This document shows, piece after piece, positions 51,379 to 60,028 of a DNA stretch of 64,000 nt; the first letter of the stretch is position 1; the number at the start of each line of letters is the position of its first letter. Source of the stretch: Streptomyces rapamycinicus NRRL 5491 (lineage in GTDB: Bacteria; Actinomycetota; Actinomycetes; Streptomycetales; Streptomycetaceae); contig NZ_CP085193.1 in the NCBI RefSeq assembly GCF_024298965.1, positions 2,666,001 to 2,730,000 of the forward strand, written 5' to 3'. Both the position numbers and the translations under genes were made by a program. The notes under the pieces are model-generated. The model searched no databases. It saw nothing but the letters and a program-made list of their open reading frames with translations, and was not told where the DNA came from.

Positions 51379-54300
51379 TCAGTTCTTCTCCGTGACCCCC
51401 GCGGAGTCGAACGTGGCCACCTCGTGCATCGCCCGTGCCGCGCTCTGCACCACCGGGAGGGCGAGCAGCGCCCCGGTGCCCTCGCCGAGCCGCAGATCCA
51501 GGTCGACCAGGGGGCGCAGTCCCAGCTTGTTCAGGGCCGCCACATGGCCCGGCTCGGCGCTGCGGTGGCCCGCGATGCAGGCCGCCAGCACCTCGGGGGC
51601 GATGGCGCGGGCGACCAGCGCGGCGGCGCCCGCGCTCACCCCGTCCAGGATCACGGGCGTACGCAGCGAGGCGCCGCCCAGCAGCAGCCCGGCGATCGCG
51701 GCGTGCTCCAGGCCGCCGATCGCCGACAGGACGCCGATGGGGTCGGCCGGATCGGGCTGGTGCAGTTCGAGACCGCGCCGTACGACATCGATCTTGCGCG
51801 CGTGCATCTCGTCGTTGATGCCCGTGCCGCGCCCGGTCACCTCGGCCGGGTCGGCGCCGGTGTAGATGGAGACCAGGGCGGCCGACACGGTGGTGTTGGC
51901 GATTCCCATCTCCCCGGTGAGCAGCGCCTTGTTCCCGGCGGCCACCAGGTCACGGGCGGTCTCGATGCCCACCTCGATGGCGCGCAGCACCTCCTCGCGG
52001 GTGAGCGCGGGGCCGACGGTGAAGTCTCCGGTGCCCGCCCGCACCTTGCGCGGCAGCAGCCCGGGGGTGCTGGGCAGATCGCTCGCCACGCCGACGTCCA
52101 CGACGCACACCTCGGCGCCCACCTGACCGGCGAAGGCGTTGCAGACCGCGCCGCCGCCCAGGAAGTTGGCCACCATCTGGCTGGTGACCTCCTGCGGCCA
52201 GGCGGTGACGCCCTGTGCGTGCACCCCGTGGTCGCCCGCGAAGATCGCTACGGCCGCGGGCTCCGGGATCGGCGGCGGGCACTGCCGGGACAGCCCGCTC
52301 AGCTGGGCGGAGATGATCTCCAGCATGCCGAGCGCGCCGGACGGCTTGGTCATCCGCTTCTGCCGCTCCCACGCCTCGCCGAGCGCCTTGGCGTCCAGCG
52401 GGCGGATGCCCCGCAGGGTCTCCTGGAGCAGATTGTGCGGATCCCCGCCGGGCAGGGTGCGGCGGCCGTACGACTCCTCGTGGACCACCCAGGACAGCGG
52501 GCGGCGCTTGGACCACCCGGCCTTCATCAGCTCCGGCTCCTCCGGGAACTCGTCGACGTACCCGACGCACAGATACGCCACGACCTCCAGATGCTCGGGC
52601 AGCCCGAGCTCCCGCACCATCTCGCGCTCGTCGAAGAAGCTGACCCAGCCGACGCCGAGGCCCTCGGCGCGGGCGGCGAGCCACAGGTTCTCCACCGCGA
52701 GCGCGGAGGAGTACGGCGCCATCTGCGGCTGGGTGTGCCGGCCGAGGGTGTGGCGGCCGCCGCGGGTGGGGTCGGCGGTGACGACGATGTTGACCGGGGT
52801 CTCGAGGATGGCCTCGATCTTCAGTTCCTTGAACTGCTTGGCCCGGCCCTTGGGGAGGGACTTGGCGTACGCGTCCCGCTGGCGCACGGCCAGCTCGTGC
52901 ATGGCCCGCCGGGTCTCCTCCGAGCGGATCACGACGAAGTCCCACGGCTGGGAGTGCCCCACGCTGGGCGCGGTGTGCGCGGCCTCGAGGACGCGCAGCA
53001 GGACTTCGTGCGGGATGGGGTCGGGCCGGAAGCCGTTACGGATGTCCCGGCGCTCGCGCATCACGCGGTGGACGGCGGCGCGCTCGGCCTCGTCGTACCC
53101 CTCGGCGCGGGGGCCGATGGGGATGGGGACCGCCTCGGGCTCGAGCTCCGGCTCCGGCTCGGTTTCCGACTCGGGGTCCGGCTCCGCCGCGGATTCGGGG
53201 GCCGTCTCGGGGGTGGTGTCCTCGGGGGCCGTCTCGGGTTCCGATTCCGGCTCGGGCTCCGGCTCGGGGGCGACGGGCTCGGCGTCGGTGGCCTCGGAGG
53301 TGCTGGCGTCGGTTGCGCTGACATCGGTTGCGCTGACGTCGGTCTCCGTGGCTTCGGGGTCGGCGGCTTCCGCGTCCGTGGCCTCCGGTTCGGCGGTCTC
53401 GGCCTCGGGCCCGGGTTCGGGTTCCATCGCGCTGGCCTCGGGCCCGGCGGCGACCGGGGCGTCGGATTCCGGAGCACCGGCCTCCGGCTCCGTGGCGTCC
53501 TGCTCCGTGGCCCGGGTCTCGGGTTCGGTGGCCTCGGGCCCGGTGGCTTCGCCTTCGGGGGCCGCGGCCTCGGATTCGGCGGGCTGGGCCTCCGCCTCCG
53601 CTTCAGCCTCCGCCGTGGGCTCGGTGGCCTCCGTACCGGCCTCCGGCTCCGCCCCGGCCGCCGCTTCCGCCTCCGGCTCGGCGGGCGTCGCCTCGGCCTC
53701 GGCGGTCTCGGGCGCCTCCGCTTCGGGCGCTTGGCTCGCGGCGGCCTCGGCGTCCGGGGTGTCCGCCGCTTCGCCCTCGGGAGCCTGCTCCTCCGGTGGC
53801 GGCTCCTCAGCCACGGCCTCGGGGGCCTCCGACTCGGCGGCGGTCGGCTCGGCCTCCGGTGCGGCCGCCGTCTGCTCAGGCGCCGTCTGCTCAGGCGCCG
53901 TCTGCTCAGGCGCCGTCTGCTCAGGCGCCTCGGCCGCCGTCCGCTCCCCGGCGGGCTCCTCCGGCGTCACGGCCTCGGCCTCGGCCTCCGGTGCGGCCTC
54001 CGCCTCAGGTGCCCCCTCCGCCTCCGCCTCCGCCTCGGCAGGTGCCTCCTGCTGGGACGACTCGGCGGCGGCCGGTTCCTCGGCGGTGGACTCCTCGGGC
54101 TGAGGCGTCTCGTCGGCCACTATCGAGTGACCCGGGTCCACGGCGGTCCGCTCCACCGCTTCGACGGGCTGCTCAGGAAGTTGCTGAGCGGCCTCCTCGG
54201 CGGGTGCCTCCGCGGCGGGAGCGGGCGGCACCTCGATCGCGATCGGCTCATGGGCCAGCTGCGCCGGAATCTCCGGCGCGGCCCCCGCGACCGGAGCCGG

Positions 54301-55656
54301 GGCGGGCTGGGCCCCGGGCAATTCGGTGACCGGCTCGGTCTGGGCCTGCGCCGGGATGTCGACGACCTGCTCCTCGGCCACGGCGGCCTGCGCGGCGGGC
54401 TCCACGACGGGCGCCCCGGCCTGGGCCGGGATGGTCGCACCCGTCTGGTGCGGATCCACGGCGGCCGGATCCACATACCCCTGGTCCACATACCCCTGGT
54501 CCATCGGGACCGGCTGCGCCTCCGGCGCCACCGCCTCGGGCCCGGCGAACTGCTCGGGAGCGGGCTCCGCTCCGGGCACCTCCGCGATCTGGGGCCCCTC
54601 GGCCGGAACCCCCGTCTCCACGGGAACGGCCTGCTGCACCGGCGGCGTGGAGTCCCAGGCGTCCCCCGGCGGCGGGGCGTCGACGAGCTGTGAGAGGTCC
54701 GCGAGCTGGGGTCCGGGGAGCTGCCCCGGGTCGTCGGGCTGCGGGGTGAAGTACTGCGGCCCGGCGGCGTACTGGGGCGCGGTGGAGTAGTCCGCCGCCA
54801 GCGGCTGCTCGGGCATGACCGGCTGCTGCTCGGGCATGACCGGCTGCTGCTCGGGGACGAGGAACAGCTCAGGCGCCGCGAACGGCTGCTCGGGCATGAC
54901 GAACTGCTCGGGCCCGGCGAACGGCTGCTCGGCCATCCCGCCCTGCCCGATCATCCCGCCCTGCTCGGGCGCCGGGACGCCCTGCTGCGCCCCCGCCCCG
55001 TACTCCGGCTGCGGCTCGGGCAGCACCTCGGGCTGGGACGCGACCTGGTGCGGCACCTGGAGCTGCGGCTCCTGCACGGCCTGCGGGTCCGGGACCTCCG
55101 GGACGGCCTGCTGCTCGGGCGGGAACTGCTGCTCCTGCGGCTGGGGCTCCGGCTGGCGTACGGGCGCGGCGTGCCGACCCGCCGCCGGACCCCGGTCGGC
55201 GAGCGAACGCACCACGCCGTTGGAGGTGTCGGGCACCGGCGGGCCCATGTGGAGCGGCCGCCGGGCGGGGGCGGCGGGCGCCGCGTAAGCGGCCGGGGCG
55301 GGGGCCTGCTGCGGTACGGGCTGCTCCGCCACGGGCAGTGGCTCGGGCATCTGGGCCTCGGCGTACGCGGCGGGGTCGAGCACGCCCGCCTCGTACGCCC
55401 CGGTCTGGTACTGGGCCTGCTGCTCGCTCCAGGCGCCCTGGGCGCCCGGCATCAGCAGCAGGTCGTCCTCCTCGCCCGCGTGTTCGGAGCCGTCGGGGAA
55501 GGTGTAGGCGGCGCCGGGAGGGACACCGGGCTGCGGCTGTTCGATGTAACCGGCGTCGGCAGGCGGGGCGTGGACATCCGCCGGGTGCGGGTGTCCGAGT
55601 CGTCCGCCTGCGTTCTCCGGCAGTCCCTCGCCCGGGACCTGGCCGGTGTCGGTCAT
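51379..55656 (-). CDS. cobT: BluB-CobT fusion with a giant low-complexity N-terminus
   Basis: 1425 aa. Residues ~1-850 are Pro/Glu/Ala/Gln-rich and disordered (MPEQQPVMPEQQ, EQTAP units). Residues ~855-1060 form a BluB-type nitroreductase fold (VHRVMRERRDIRNGF, SVGHSQPWDFVVIRSEE) expected to make 5,6-dimethylbenzimidazole from FMNH2. Residues ~1075-1425 are CobT (TKPSGALGMLEIISAQLSGL, AIFAGDHGVHAQGVTAWPQEVT, LTGEMGIANTTVSAAL, ILDGVSAGAAALVA, HRSAEPGH), which activates dimethylbenzimidazole with nicotinate mononucleotide. Lower-ligand synthesis and activation are thus in one chain. Start ATG 55656 with GAGGGG. Confidence 0.92.
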   Translation of the reverse strand: MTDTGQVPGEGLPENAGGRLGHPHPADVHAPPADAGYIEQPQPGVPPGAAYTFPDGSEHAGEEDDLLLMPGAQGAWSEQQAQYQTGAYEAGVLDPAAYAEAQMPEPLPVAEQPVPQQAPAPAAYAAPAAPARRPLHMGPPVPDTSNGVVRSLADRGPAAGRHAAPVRQPEPQPQEQQFPPEQQAVPEVPDPQAVQEPQLQVPHQVASQPEVLPEPQPEYGAGAQQGVPAPEQGGMIGQGGMAEQPFAGPEQFVMPEQPFAAPELFLVPEQQPVMPEQQPVMPEQPLAADYSTAPQYAAGPQYFTPQPDDPGQLPGPQLADLSQLVDAPPPGDAWDSTPPVQQAVPVETGVPAEGPQIAEVPGAEPAPEQFAGPEAVAPEAQPVPMDQGYVDQGYVDPAAVDPHQTGATIPAQAGAPVVEPAAQAAVAEEQVVDIPAQAQTEPVTELPGAQPAPAPVAGAAPEIPAQLAHEPIAIEVPPAPAAEAPAEEAAQQLPEQPVEAVERTAVDPGHSIVADETPQPEESTAEEPAAAESSQQEAPAEAEAEAEGAPEAEAAPEAEAEAVTPEEPAGERTAAEAPEQTAPEQTAPEQTAPEQTAAAPEAEPTAAESEAPEAVAEEPPPEEQAPEGEAADTPDAEAAASQAPEAEAPETAEAEATPAEPEAEAAAGAEPEAGTEATEPTAEAEAEAEAQPAESEAAAPEGEATGPEATEPETRATEQDATEPEAGAPESDAPVAAGPEASAMEPEPGPEAETAEPEATDAEAADPEATETDVSATDVSATDASTSEATDAEPVAPEPEPEPESEPETAPEDTTPETAPESAAEPDPESETEPEPELEPEAVPIPIGPRAEGYDEAERAAVHRVMRERRDIRNGFRPDPIPHEVLLRVLEAAHTAPSVGHSQPWDFVVIRSEETRRAMHELAVRQRDAYAKSLPKGRAKQFKELKIEAILETPVNIVVTADPTRGGRHTLGRHTQPQMAPYSSALAVENLWLAARAEGLGVGWVSFFDEREMVRELGLPEHLEVVAYLCVGYVDEFPEEPELMKAGWSKRRPLSWVVHEESYGRRTLPGGDPHNLLQETLRGIRPLDAKALGEAWERQKRMTKPSGALGMLEIISAQLSGLSRQCPPPIPEPAAVAIFAGDHGVHAQGVTAWPQEVTSQMVANFLGGGAVCNAFAGQVGAEVCVVDVGVASDLPSTPGLLPRKVRAGTGDFTVGPALTREEVLRAIEVGIETARDLVAAGNKALLTGEMGIANTTVSAALVSIYTGADPAEVTGRGTGINDEMHARKIDVVRRGLELHQPDPADPIGVLSAIGGLEHAAIAGLLLGGASLRTPVILDGVSAGAAALVARAIAPEVLAACIAGHRSAEPGHVAALNKLGLRPLVDLDLRLGEGTGALLALPVVQSAARAMHEVATFDSAGVTEKN
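53870..53929. repeat. Four 15-bp tandem repeats in cobT
   Basis: GTCTGCTCAGGCGCC is repeated four times without error from 53870, encoding repeats of Glu-Gln-Thr-Ala-Pro in the low-complexity region. Other short in-frame repeats occur around 53298-53340 and 54808-54860. Confidence 0.9.
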
Positions 55657-55936
55657 GCGTACCCCTCGCCCATCGCTAGTGCTCCTTCCAACCGCCTACC
55701 GCCGAGAGCAAGCCCCCTGAGCAAGAACGAGCATGCGCCGTGCGCGGCACGTAGACACGCCCGAGGCTTGCCTACCGCGGCCCCGCCAAGGGAGGGGCAC
55801 ATTCCGGCCTTTGGCCAATAAAGCACCGAACGCCGGGCAGCGGTATAGGCAGTACAACGATCCGCCAGCCTACCCCGGGCGGTGCCCGGAGCAGGTCACC
55901 GGGGCGAAGCTCGGGGCGAACGTCACAAGGACAAAA

Positions 55937-57190
55937 TCACTGGTGCGGGCGGTGGCCGCACAGCATGAAGGCGACCGCGCGCTCCCGTTCGGTCCAGCCC
56001 CGCGTGTCCAGTTCGACGGATTGCGACAGCACGCATTCGACGGCGTAGCCGCCGTCCTCCAGCGCCGCGCCGATGGCCTCCGCCTCGTCCCGGGTCGCGG
56101 CCTGCGTGACGATGCGTTCGGGGCGGCGCGCGGCGCACGCGGCGACCACGGGCGCGCCCCCGCCGCCGATCCGCACCACGTCGGGCTCCGGCAGATCCTC
56201 CAGCACCTCGGGGGCGACGCCCTGGACCACCTGGAGCTGTACGGCGAAGCGGCGGGCCAGGGTGGCGGTGCGCTCGCAGGCGTCCGGATCGCGGTCGACG
56301 GCGATGACGGCGGCGCCGAACCCGGCGGTCTCGACGGCCGCCGCGCCACTGCCCGCCCCGATGTCCCAGACCAGGTCGCCCAGGCGGGGGCCGACGCGAG
56401 CGAGTTGGAGGGCGCGCAACTGCGGGGACTCGCTCTCGCTCAGCGCGGTCCCGTACGCGGGGCCGGGCAGCGCCCAGCCGCGGACGGTGCCCGGGTAGCC
56501 GGGCTCGCGTCCGGCGATCCAGCCGCCGCCCTGGAGCGCGCCGCGGCCGGCACCGGCCGACGAACCGCCGCGGACGGGCGCTATGCCGGAGCCCCCGATG
56601 ACGATGACGACGTTGGGGTCGCGCCAGGCGTGGTCGGCGGCCTTGTCGGAGGTCAGCACGGTGACCTGCTCGCGCTCGGTGCCCAGGGCCTCGCAGATGA
56701 CGAAGGTGCGGTGCACCGGGCCGAGCAGCAGCGCGAGTTCGGCGGGCCCCGCGCCGGGCGAGGTGAGGACGGCGACCTTGGTGTGGGCGCGGCAGACGTT
56801 GACCGCACGGCGCAGATCACGGCTGTGGGCGACGACGACCTGGGCGTCGTCCCAGGGCATCCCGGCCCGCGCGAAGGCGGTGGCGACGGAGGAGACGGCG
56901 GGGACGACCTCGACCTCGAGCCCGTGCTCGGGGGCGCGCAGGGCGCGGACGACACCGAAGAAGCCGGGGTCGCCGTCGGCCAGGACCACGGCGGAGCCGC
57001 GGTGCTGGGCGATCCTGCGGGCCGCGAGGTCCACGCTGCCGAGCCGGATCCGCTCGGCGCCGGGCGGGACTTCGGGCAGCGCCAGGTGATGGGCGGCGCC
57101 GGCCACGAGGGTGGCCGCGCCGAGGGCGGAGTGGGCCGCGTCCGTGAGCGGGGTGCCGTCCCAACCGATCACCGTGACGCGGTCGGCCAT
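55937..57190 (-). CDS. cobL: Precorrin-6Y C5,15-methyltransferase/decarboxylase
   Basis: 417 aa fusion of CbiE and CbiT. N-terminal CbiE part: VTVIGWDGTPL, VLADGDPGFFGVVRAL, VEVVPAVSSVATAFARAGMPWDDAQVV (position only), LTSPGAGPAELALLL. C-terminal CbiT part from ~250: AYGTALSESESPQLRALQLARVG, SAM motif LVWDIGAGSGAAAVETA, AVDRDPDACER, VVRIGGGGAPVVAA. Methylates C-5 and C-15 and removes the acetate carboxyl on ring C during corrin ring synthesis. RBS GGAGACAAGGA. Confidence 0.94.
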   Translation of the reverse strand: MADRVTVIGWDGTPLTDAAHSALGAATLVAGAAHHLALPEVPPGAERIRLGSVDLAARRIAQHRGSAVVLADGDPGFFGVVRALRAPEHGLEVEVVPAVSSVATAFARAGMPWDDAQVVVAHSRDLRRAVNVCRAHTKVAVLTSPGAGPAELALLLGPVHRTFVICEALGTEREQVTVLTSDKAADHAWRDPNVVIVIGGSGIAPVRGGSSAGAGRGALQGGGWIAGREPGYPGTVRGWALPGPAYGTALSESESPQLRALQLARVGPRLGDLVWDIGAGSGAAAVETAGFGAAVIAVDRDPDACERTATLARRFAVQLQVVQGVAPEVLEDLPEPDVVRIGGGGAPVVAACAARRPERIVTQAATRDEAEAIGAALEDGGYAVECVLSQSVELDTRGWTERERAVAFMLCGHRPHQ

Positions 57191-57485
57191 CGTCCTTGTC
57201 TCCCCTATGTGTGGCGGGTCGGGTCTGTCGGGTGCGTCGCGGTGGGGTGCGGATGCGCCGCGGTGTGGTGCCCGCGGGGCCCACGGGCGGGCCGCGGCCG
57301 GTGCGCCGCGGATGCGCGGGTCACGGCCCCGGACGCCGCCGAGGCGCGGGGGCTCGGCGCGGACAGAGAGTACCCCGGCTGGTCCGGACCGCAGGAGCGG
57401 GGGCGGGCGCTGGGGTGGTGCGCCGAGGGCGCGGACGGCGCGAATGCGCCGGATGTCCGCCCCGGCCGGGGCGCGGTCGGGGGTG
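57191..57485. other. Intergenic region between cobL and an acetyltransferase gene
   Basis: 295 bp of extreme GC content (CGCCGCGG-type repeats). From about 57310 to 57490 one plus-strand frame has coding-like third positions, but it has no start codon with a ribosome site and runs antisense into the next gene, so no gene is called. Confidence 0.4.
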
Positions 57486-58133
57486 TCAGCCCCAGTCGGA
57501 GTAGCTGGGGTAGACGCCGAAGCCGTCGGGCCCGGAGATCCGGTCGGGGGCGCCGTCGAGATCCTCGGCGAGCAGGCTCCAGACGATGAGGTCGGTGCGC
57601 AGATCGGTCCAGCCGCCGTCCTCCGTCTGGGTGCGGGCTATCCAGGCGTGGCGCAATACGCCCTCGCTGATGCAGCCGACCTTCTGGGCGACCTGCTGGG
57701 CGGCGGTGTTGCCGGCGGCGGTGCGCAGCTCCAGGCGCTCGAACTTCTGGTCCTGGAACAGCCAGCGGGCCACGGCCAGCACCGACTCCGAGGCATAGCC
57801 CTCACCGCGCGCCCAGTGGGCGACGATATAGCTGGCCTCGGTGGCCAGCAGCCGCCAGTCGGTATTGCGCAGATGCACGATGCCGACGAGTCGCTGGGTG
57901 AGGAATTCGGCGACCGCGAAGACGATTCCGCGGCCGGTGGTCCGTTCCGCCGGGGCGAGCCGCAGCGCCTGGTCGCGGGCGTCGGCGAGGTTGTACGGAT
58001 AGGGCGCCCGGGTCCAGGCGATGACGCTTTCGTCGTTCATCATGTCCGCGAGCGCGGGTATGTCCGCTTCCTCGAACGGGCGCAGCACCAGCCGTTCCGT
58101 GCTGATGGAGATGTCCGGGAAGGTGGATGTCAT
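57486..58133 (-). CDS. GNAT family N-acetyltransferase (RimJ/RimL type)
   Basis: 215 aa from ATG 58131-58133 with GGAG upstream; the frame continues to 58184. Begins ISTERLVLRPFEEADIPALADMMND, the standard opening of RimJ/RimL-like enzymes, with VGIVHLRNTDWRLLATEASYIVAHWARGEGYASESVLAV carrying the acetyl-CoA loop (Arg-Gly-Glu-Gly-Tyr-Ala) and LELRTAAGNTAAQQVAQKVGCISEGVLRHAW. Likely modifies an amino group on a small molecule or protein N-terminus; substrate unknown. Confidence 0.9.
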   Translation of the reverse strand: MTSTFPDISISTERLVLRPFEEADIPALADMMNDESVIAWTRAPYPYNLADARDQALRLAPAERTTGRGIVFAVAEFLTQRLVGIVHLRNTDWRLLATEASYIVAHWARGEGYASESVLAVARWLFQDQKFERLELRTAAGNTAAQQVAQKVGCISEGVLRHAWIARTQTEDGGWTDLRTDLIVWSLLAEDLDGAPDRISGPDGFGVYPSYSDWG

Positions 58134-58227
58134 GCGCCGCTCCGTAACCGGGGTGGTTGGCTGGGCCGTGGAAAGGCCCAGCATGCAGCATCACGCAGGG
58201 GAAATGCAGCACGGGGGGTGAATCGGA

Positions 58228-58264
58228 AGGCTCCGCATCCGGTTGTGGTCCGGATGCGGAGCCT
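58228..58264 (-). terminator. Terminator of the metNIQ operon
   Basis: A 15-bp perfect stem (58228-58242 with 58250-58264) with a TTGTGGT loop lies 67 bp after the metQ stop. Confidence 0.85.
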
Positions 58265-58330
58265 CGGGGGATCCGCCGGCGGGCGGGAAACGTTGGCGAA
58301 TTCGTTGCGGTGGTGACGGTGTGCCGCGGA

Positions 58331-59155
58331 TCAGAAGGACGGCAGCACGGAGCCCTGGTACTGGTCCTTGATGAACTTCTTCACCTGCGGGGAGGTGAGG
58401 AGCTTGGCCAGCTTCTTCACCCGCGGGTCGTCCTCGTTGCCCTTCTTCACGGCCAGGAAGTTGGCGTAAGGGTTGTTCTTGGGCGACTCGAGGATGATGG
58501 CGTCCTTGGCGGGCTTGAGGTGCGCCTCGATGGCGTAGTTGCCGTTGACGACCGCGGCGTCCACGTCGTCGAGCGACCGCGGCAGCTGGGCGGCCTCCAG
58601 TTCCTTGAACTTCAGGCCCTTGGGGTTGGCGGTGATGTCCTTGGGGGTGGCCTCGTTGCCGACGCCGCTCTTGAGCTTGATGACGCCGCCTGCGTCCAGC
58701 AGCTTCAGCGCGCGGGCCTCGTTGACCGTGTCGCTCGGGACGGCCACGGTGGCGCCCTTCTTGAGCTCGTCGGCCTTCTTCACCTTGTGCGAGTAGAGAC
58801 CGAGCGGTTCGAGGTGCACGGTGACGACGGGCACGATGTCGGTGCCCTTCTTCTTGTTGAAGTCGTCGAGGAACGGCTGGTTCTGGAAGTAGTTGGCACC
58901 GACCGAGCCGTCCTGGGTGGAGAGGTTCGGCGTGTTGTAGTCGGTGAACTCCTTCACCTCGAGCTTGAGGCCCGCCTTGTCGGCCAGGTGGTCCTTGACG
59001 TAGTTGAGGATCTCCGCGTGCGGGACGGGGCTCGCGGCGACGACCAGCGCGCCGTTCTTGTCGTCCGACGAACCCGGGGCGCCGCACGCGGCGGCACCGA
59101 GGGCGAGCGCTCCGGCGGCGAGGACGGTGGTGACGGTCTTTGTGGTGTTACGCAC
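58331..59155 (-). CDS. metQ: Methionine-binding lipoprotein MetQ (NLPA family)
   Basis: About 274 aa from GTG 59153-59155 with GAAAGG upstream. Lipoprotein signal with lipobox-like ALGAAAC, then SSDDKNGALVVAASPVPHAEILNYVKDHLADKAGLKLEV, the NLPA opening. FTDYNTPNLSTQDGSVGANYFQNQPFLDDF and VVTVHLEPLGLYSHKVKKADELKKGATVAVPSD follow with the conserved ligand region, and ending IKDQYQGSVLPSF. Binds methionine (or related sulphur amino acid) outside the membrane for MetNI. Confidence 0.94.
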   Translation of the reverse strand: MRNTTKTVTTVLAAGALALGAAACGAPGSSDDKNGALVVAASPVPHAEILNYVKDHLADKAGLKLEVKEFTDYNTPNLSTQDGSVGANYFQNQPFLDDFNKKKGTDIVPVVTVHLEPLGLYSHKVKKADELKKGATVAVPSDTVNEARALKLLDAGGVIKLKSGVGNEATPKDITANPKGLKFKELEAAQLPRSLDDVDAAVVNGNYAIEAHLKPAKDAIILESPKNNPYANFLAVKKGNEDDPRVKKLAKLLTSPQVKKFIKDQYQGSVLPSF

Positions 59156-59245
59156 GAAAAGTGCCTTTCTTCGGGGGCGCACGAATCCACCGCGGGTGCG
59201 GAAGCGGAATTCGGGCGAGCGGTACGGGGGGGAAGTGGTGGGGGC

Positions 59246-60028
59246 TCAGGGGACCTTGGTGGGCTCCACGGTCTCGATCTCGGCGGGCGCGGTCCGCTGC
59301 TCCGGCACGGGCTTCCCGGCCCGGGACGCGCCGCCGCGCAGCAGCACCAGCCGCGGGGCGGCCGAGGAGCGGCCGCGGTGCGACAGGCCGCGGGCGGCGA
59401 GATCGCCCGCGAACTGGATGATGGCGATGACCACCGCGAGGATGGCGACGGTGATCCACATCAGCTTGGTCTCGAACCGCAGGTAGCCGTAGCGGACGGC
59501 GAGGTCACCGAGGCCTCCGGCGCCGACCGTGCCGGCCATCGCGGAGTAGCCGATGAGCGCGACGATCGTGGTGGTCGCGCTGGAGATCAGCGACGGCAGC
59601 GACTCGGGCAGCAGCACCTTGTGGACGACCGTCCAGGTGGAGCCGCCCATCGACTGGACGGCCTCCACCAGCCCGCCGTCCACCTCGCGCACCGACGTCT
59701 CCACGAGCCGGGCGTAGAAGGGGATGGCGCCGATGGCCAGGGGCACGATGGCGGCCTCGGGGCCGATGGTGGTGCCGACGATCGCCCGGGTGAAGGAGAT
59801 CAGGGCGACCATCAGGATGATGAACGGCATCGAGCGGGCGATGTTGACGACCTGCCCGACGGCCTTGTTCACCACGACGTGTCGGAGCACTCCGCCGCGG
59901 TCGGTGAGGACCAGCAGCACGCCGAGCGGCAGTCCCCCGGCGACGGCGATCAGCGCCGACCAGCCGACCATGTAGAGGGTGTCCCAACACGCCTGCTCCA
60001 GCAGGGGCTCCATCTCGGACCAGGTCAC
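59246..60028 (-). CDS. metI: Methionine ABC transporter permease MetI
   Basis: 260 aa, GTG start overlapping the metN stop as GTGA. Five helices: YMVGWSALIAVAGGLPLGVLLV, NIARSMPFIILMVALISFT, VPLAIGAIPFYARLVE, STWTVVHKVLLPESLPSLISSATTTIVALIGYSAMAG (EAA-like coupling segment), and WITVAILAVVIAIIQFAGDLAAR. The C-terminal ~40 residues are an extra Arg/Pro/Glu-rich tail beyond the normal ~217 aa. Confidence 0.94.
   Translation of the reverse strand: MTWSEMEPLLEQACWDTLYMVGWSALIAVAGGLPLGVLLVLTDRGGVLRHVVVNKAVGQVVNIARSMPFIILMVALISFTRAIVGTTIGPEAAIVPLAIGAIPFYARLVETSVREVDGGLVEAVQSMGGSTWTVVHKVLLPESLPSLISSATTTIVALIGYSAMAGTVGAGGLGDLAVRYGYLRFETKLMWITVAILAVVIAIIQFAGDLAARGLSHRGRSSAAPRLVLLRGGASRAGKPVPEQRTAPAEIETVEPTKVP

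Noticed and set aside
51334..54693. 1119-codon plus-strand ORF opposite cobT
   Set aside because: Gly/Leu/Arg repeats mirror the Pro/Glu/Ala coding of cobT; no ribosome site or domain.
55657..55936. Cobalamin riboswitch near the cob genes
   Set aside because: No B12-box-like GCCACTG was seen on the minus strand here or in the gap before cobA.
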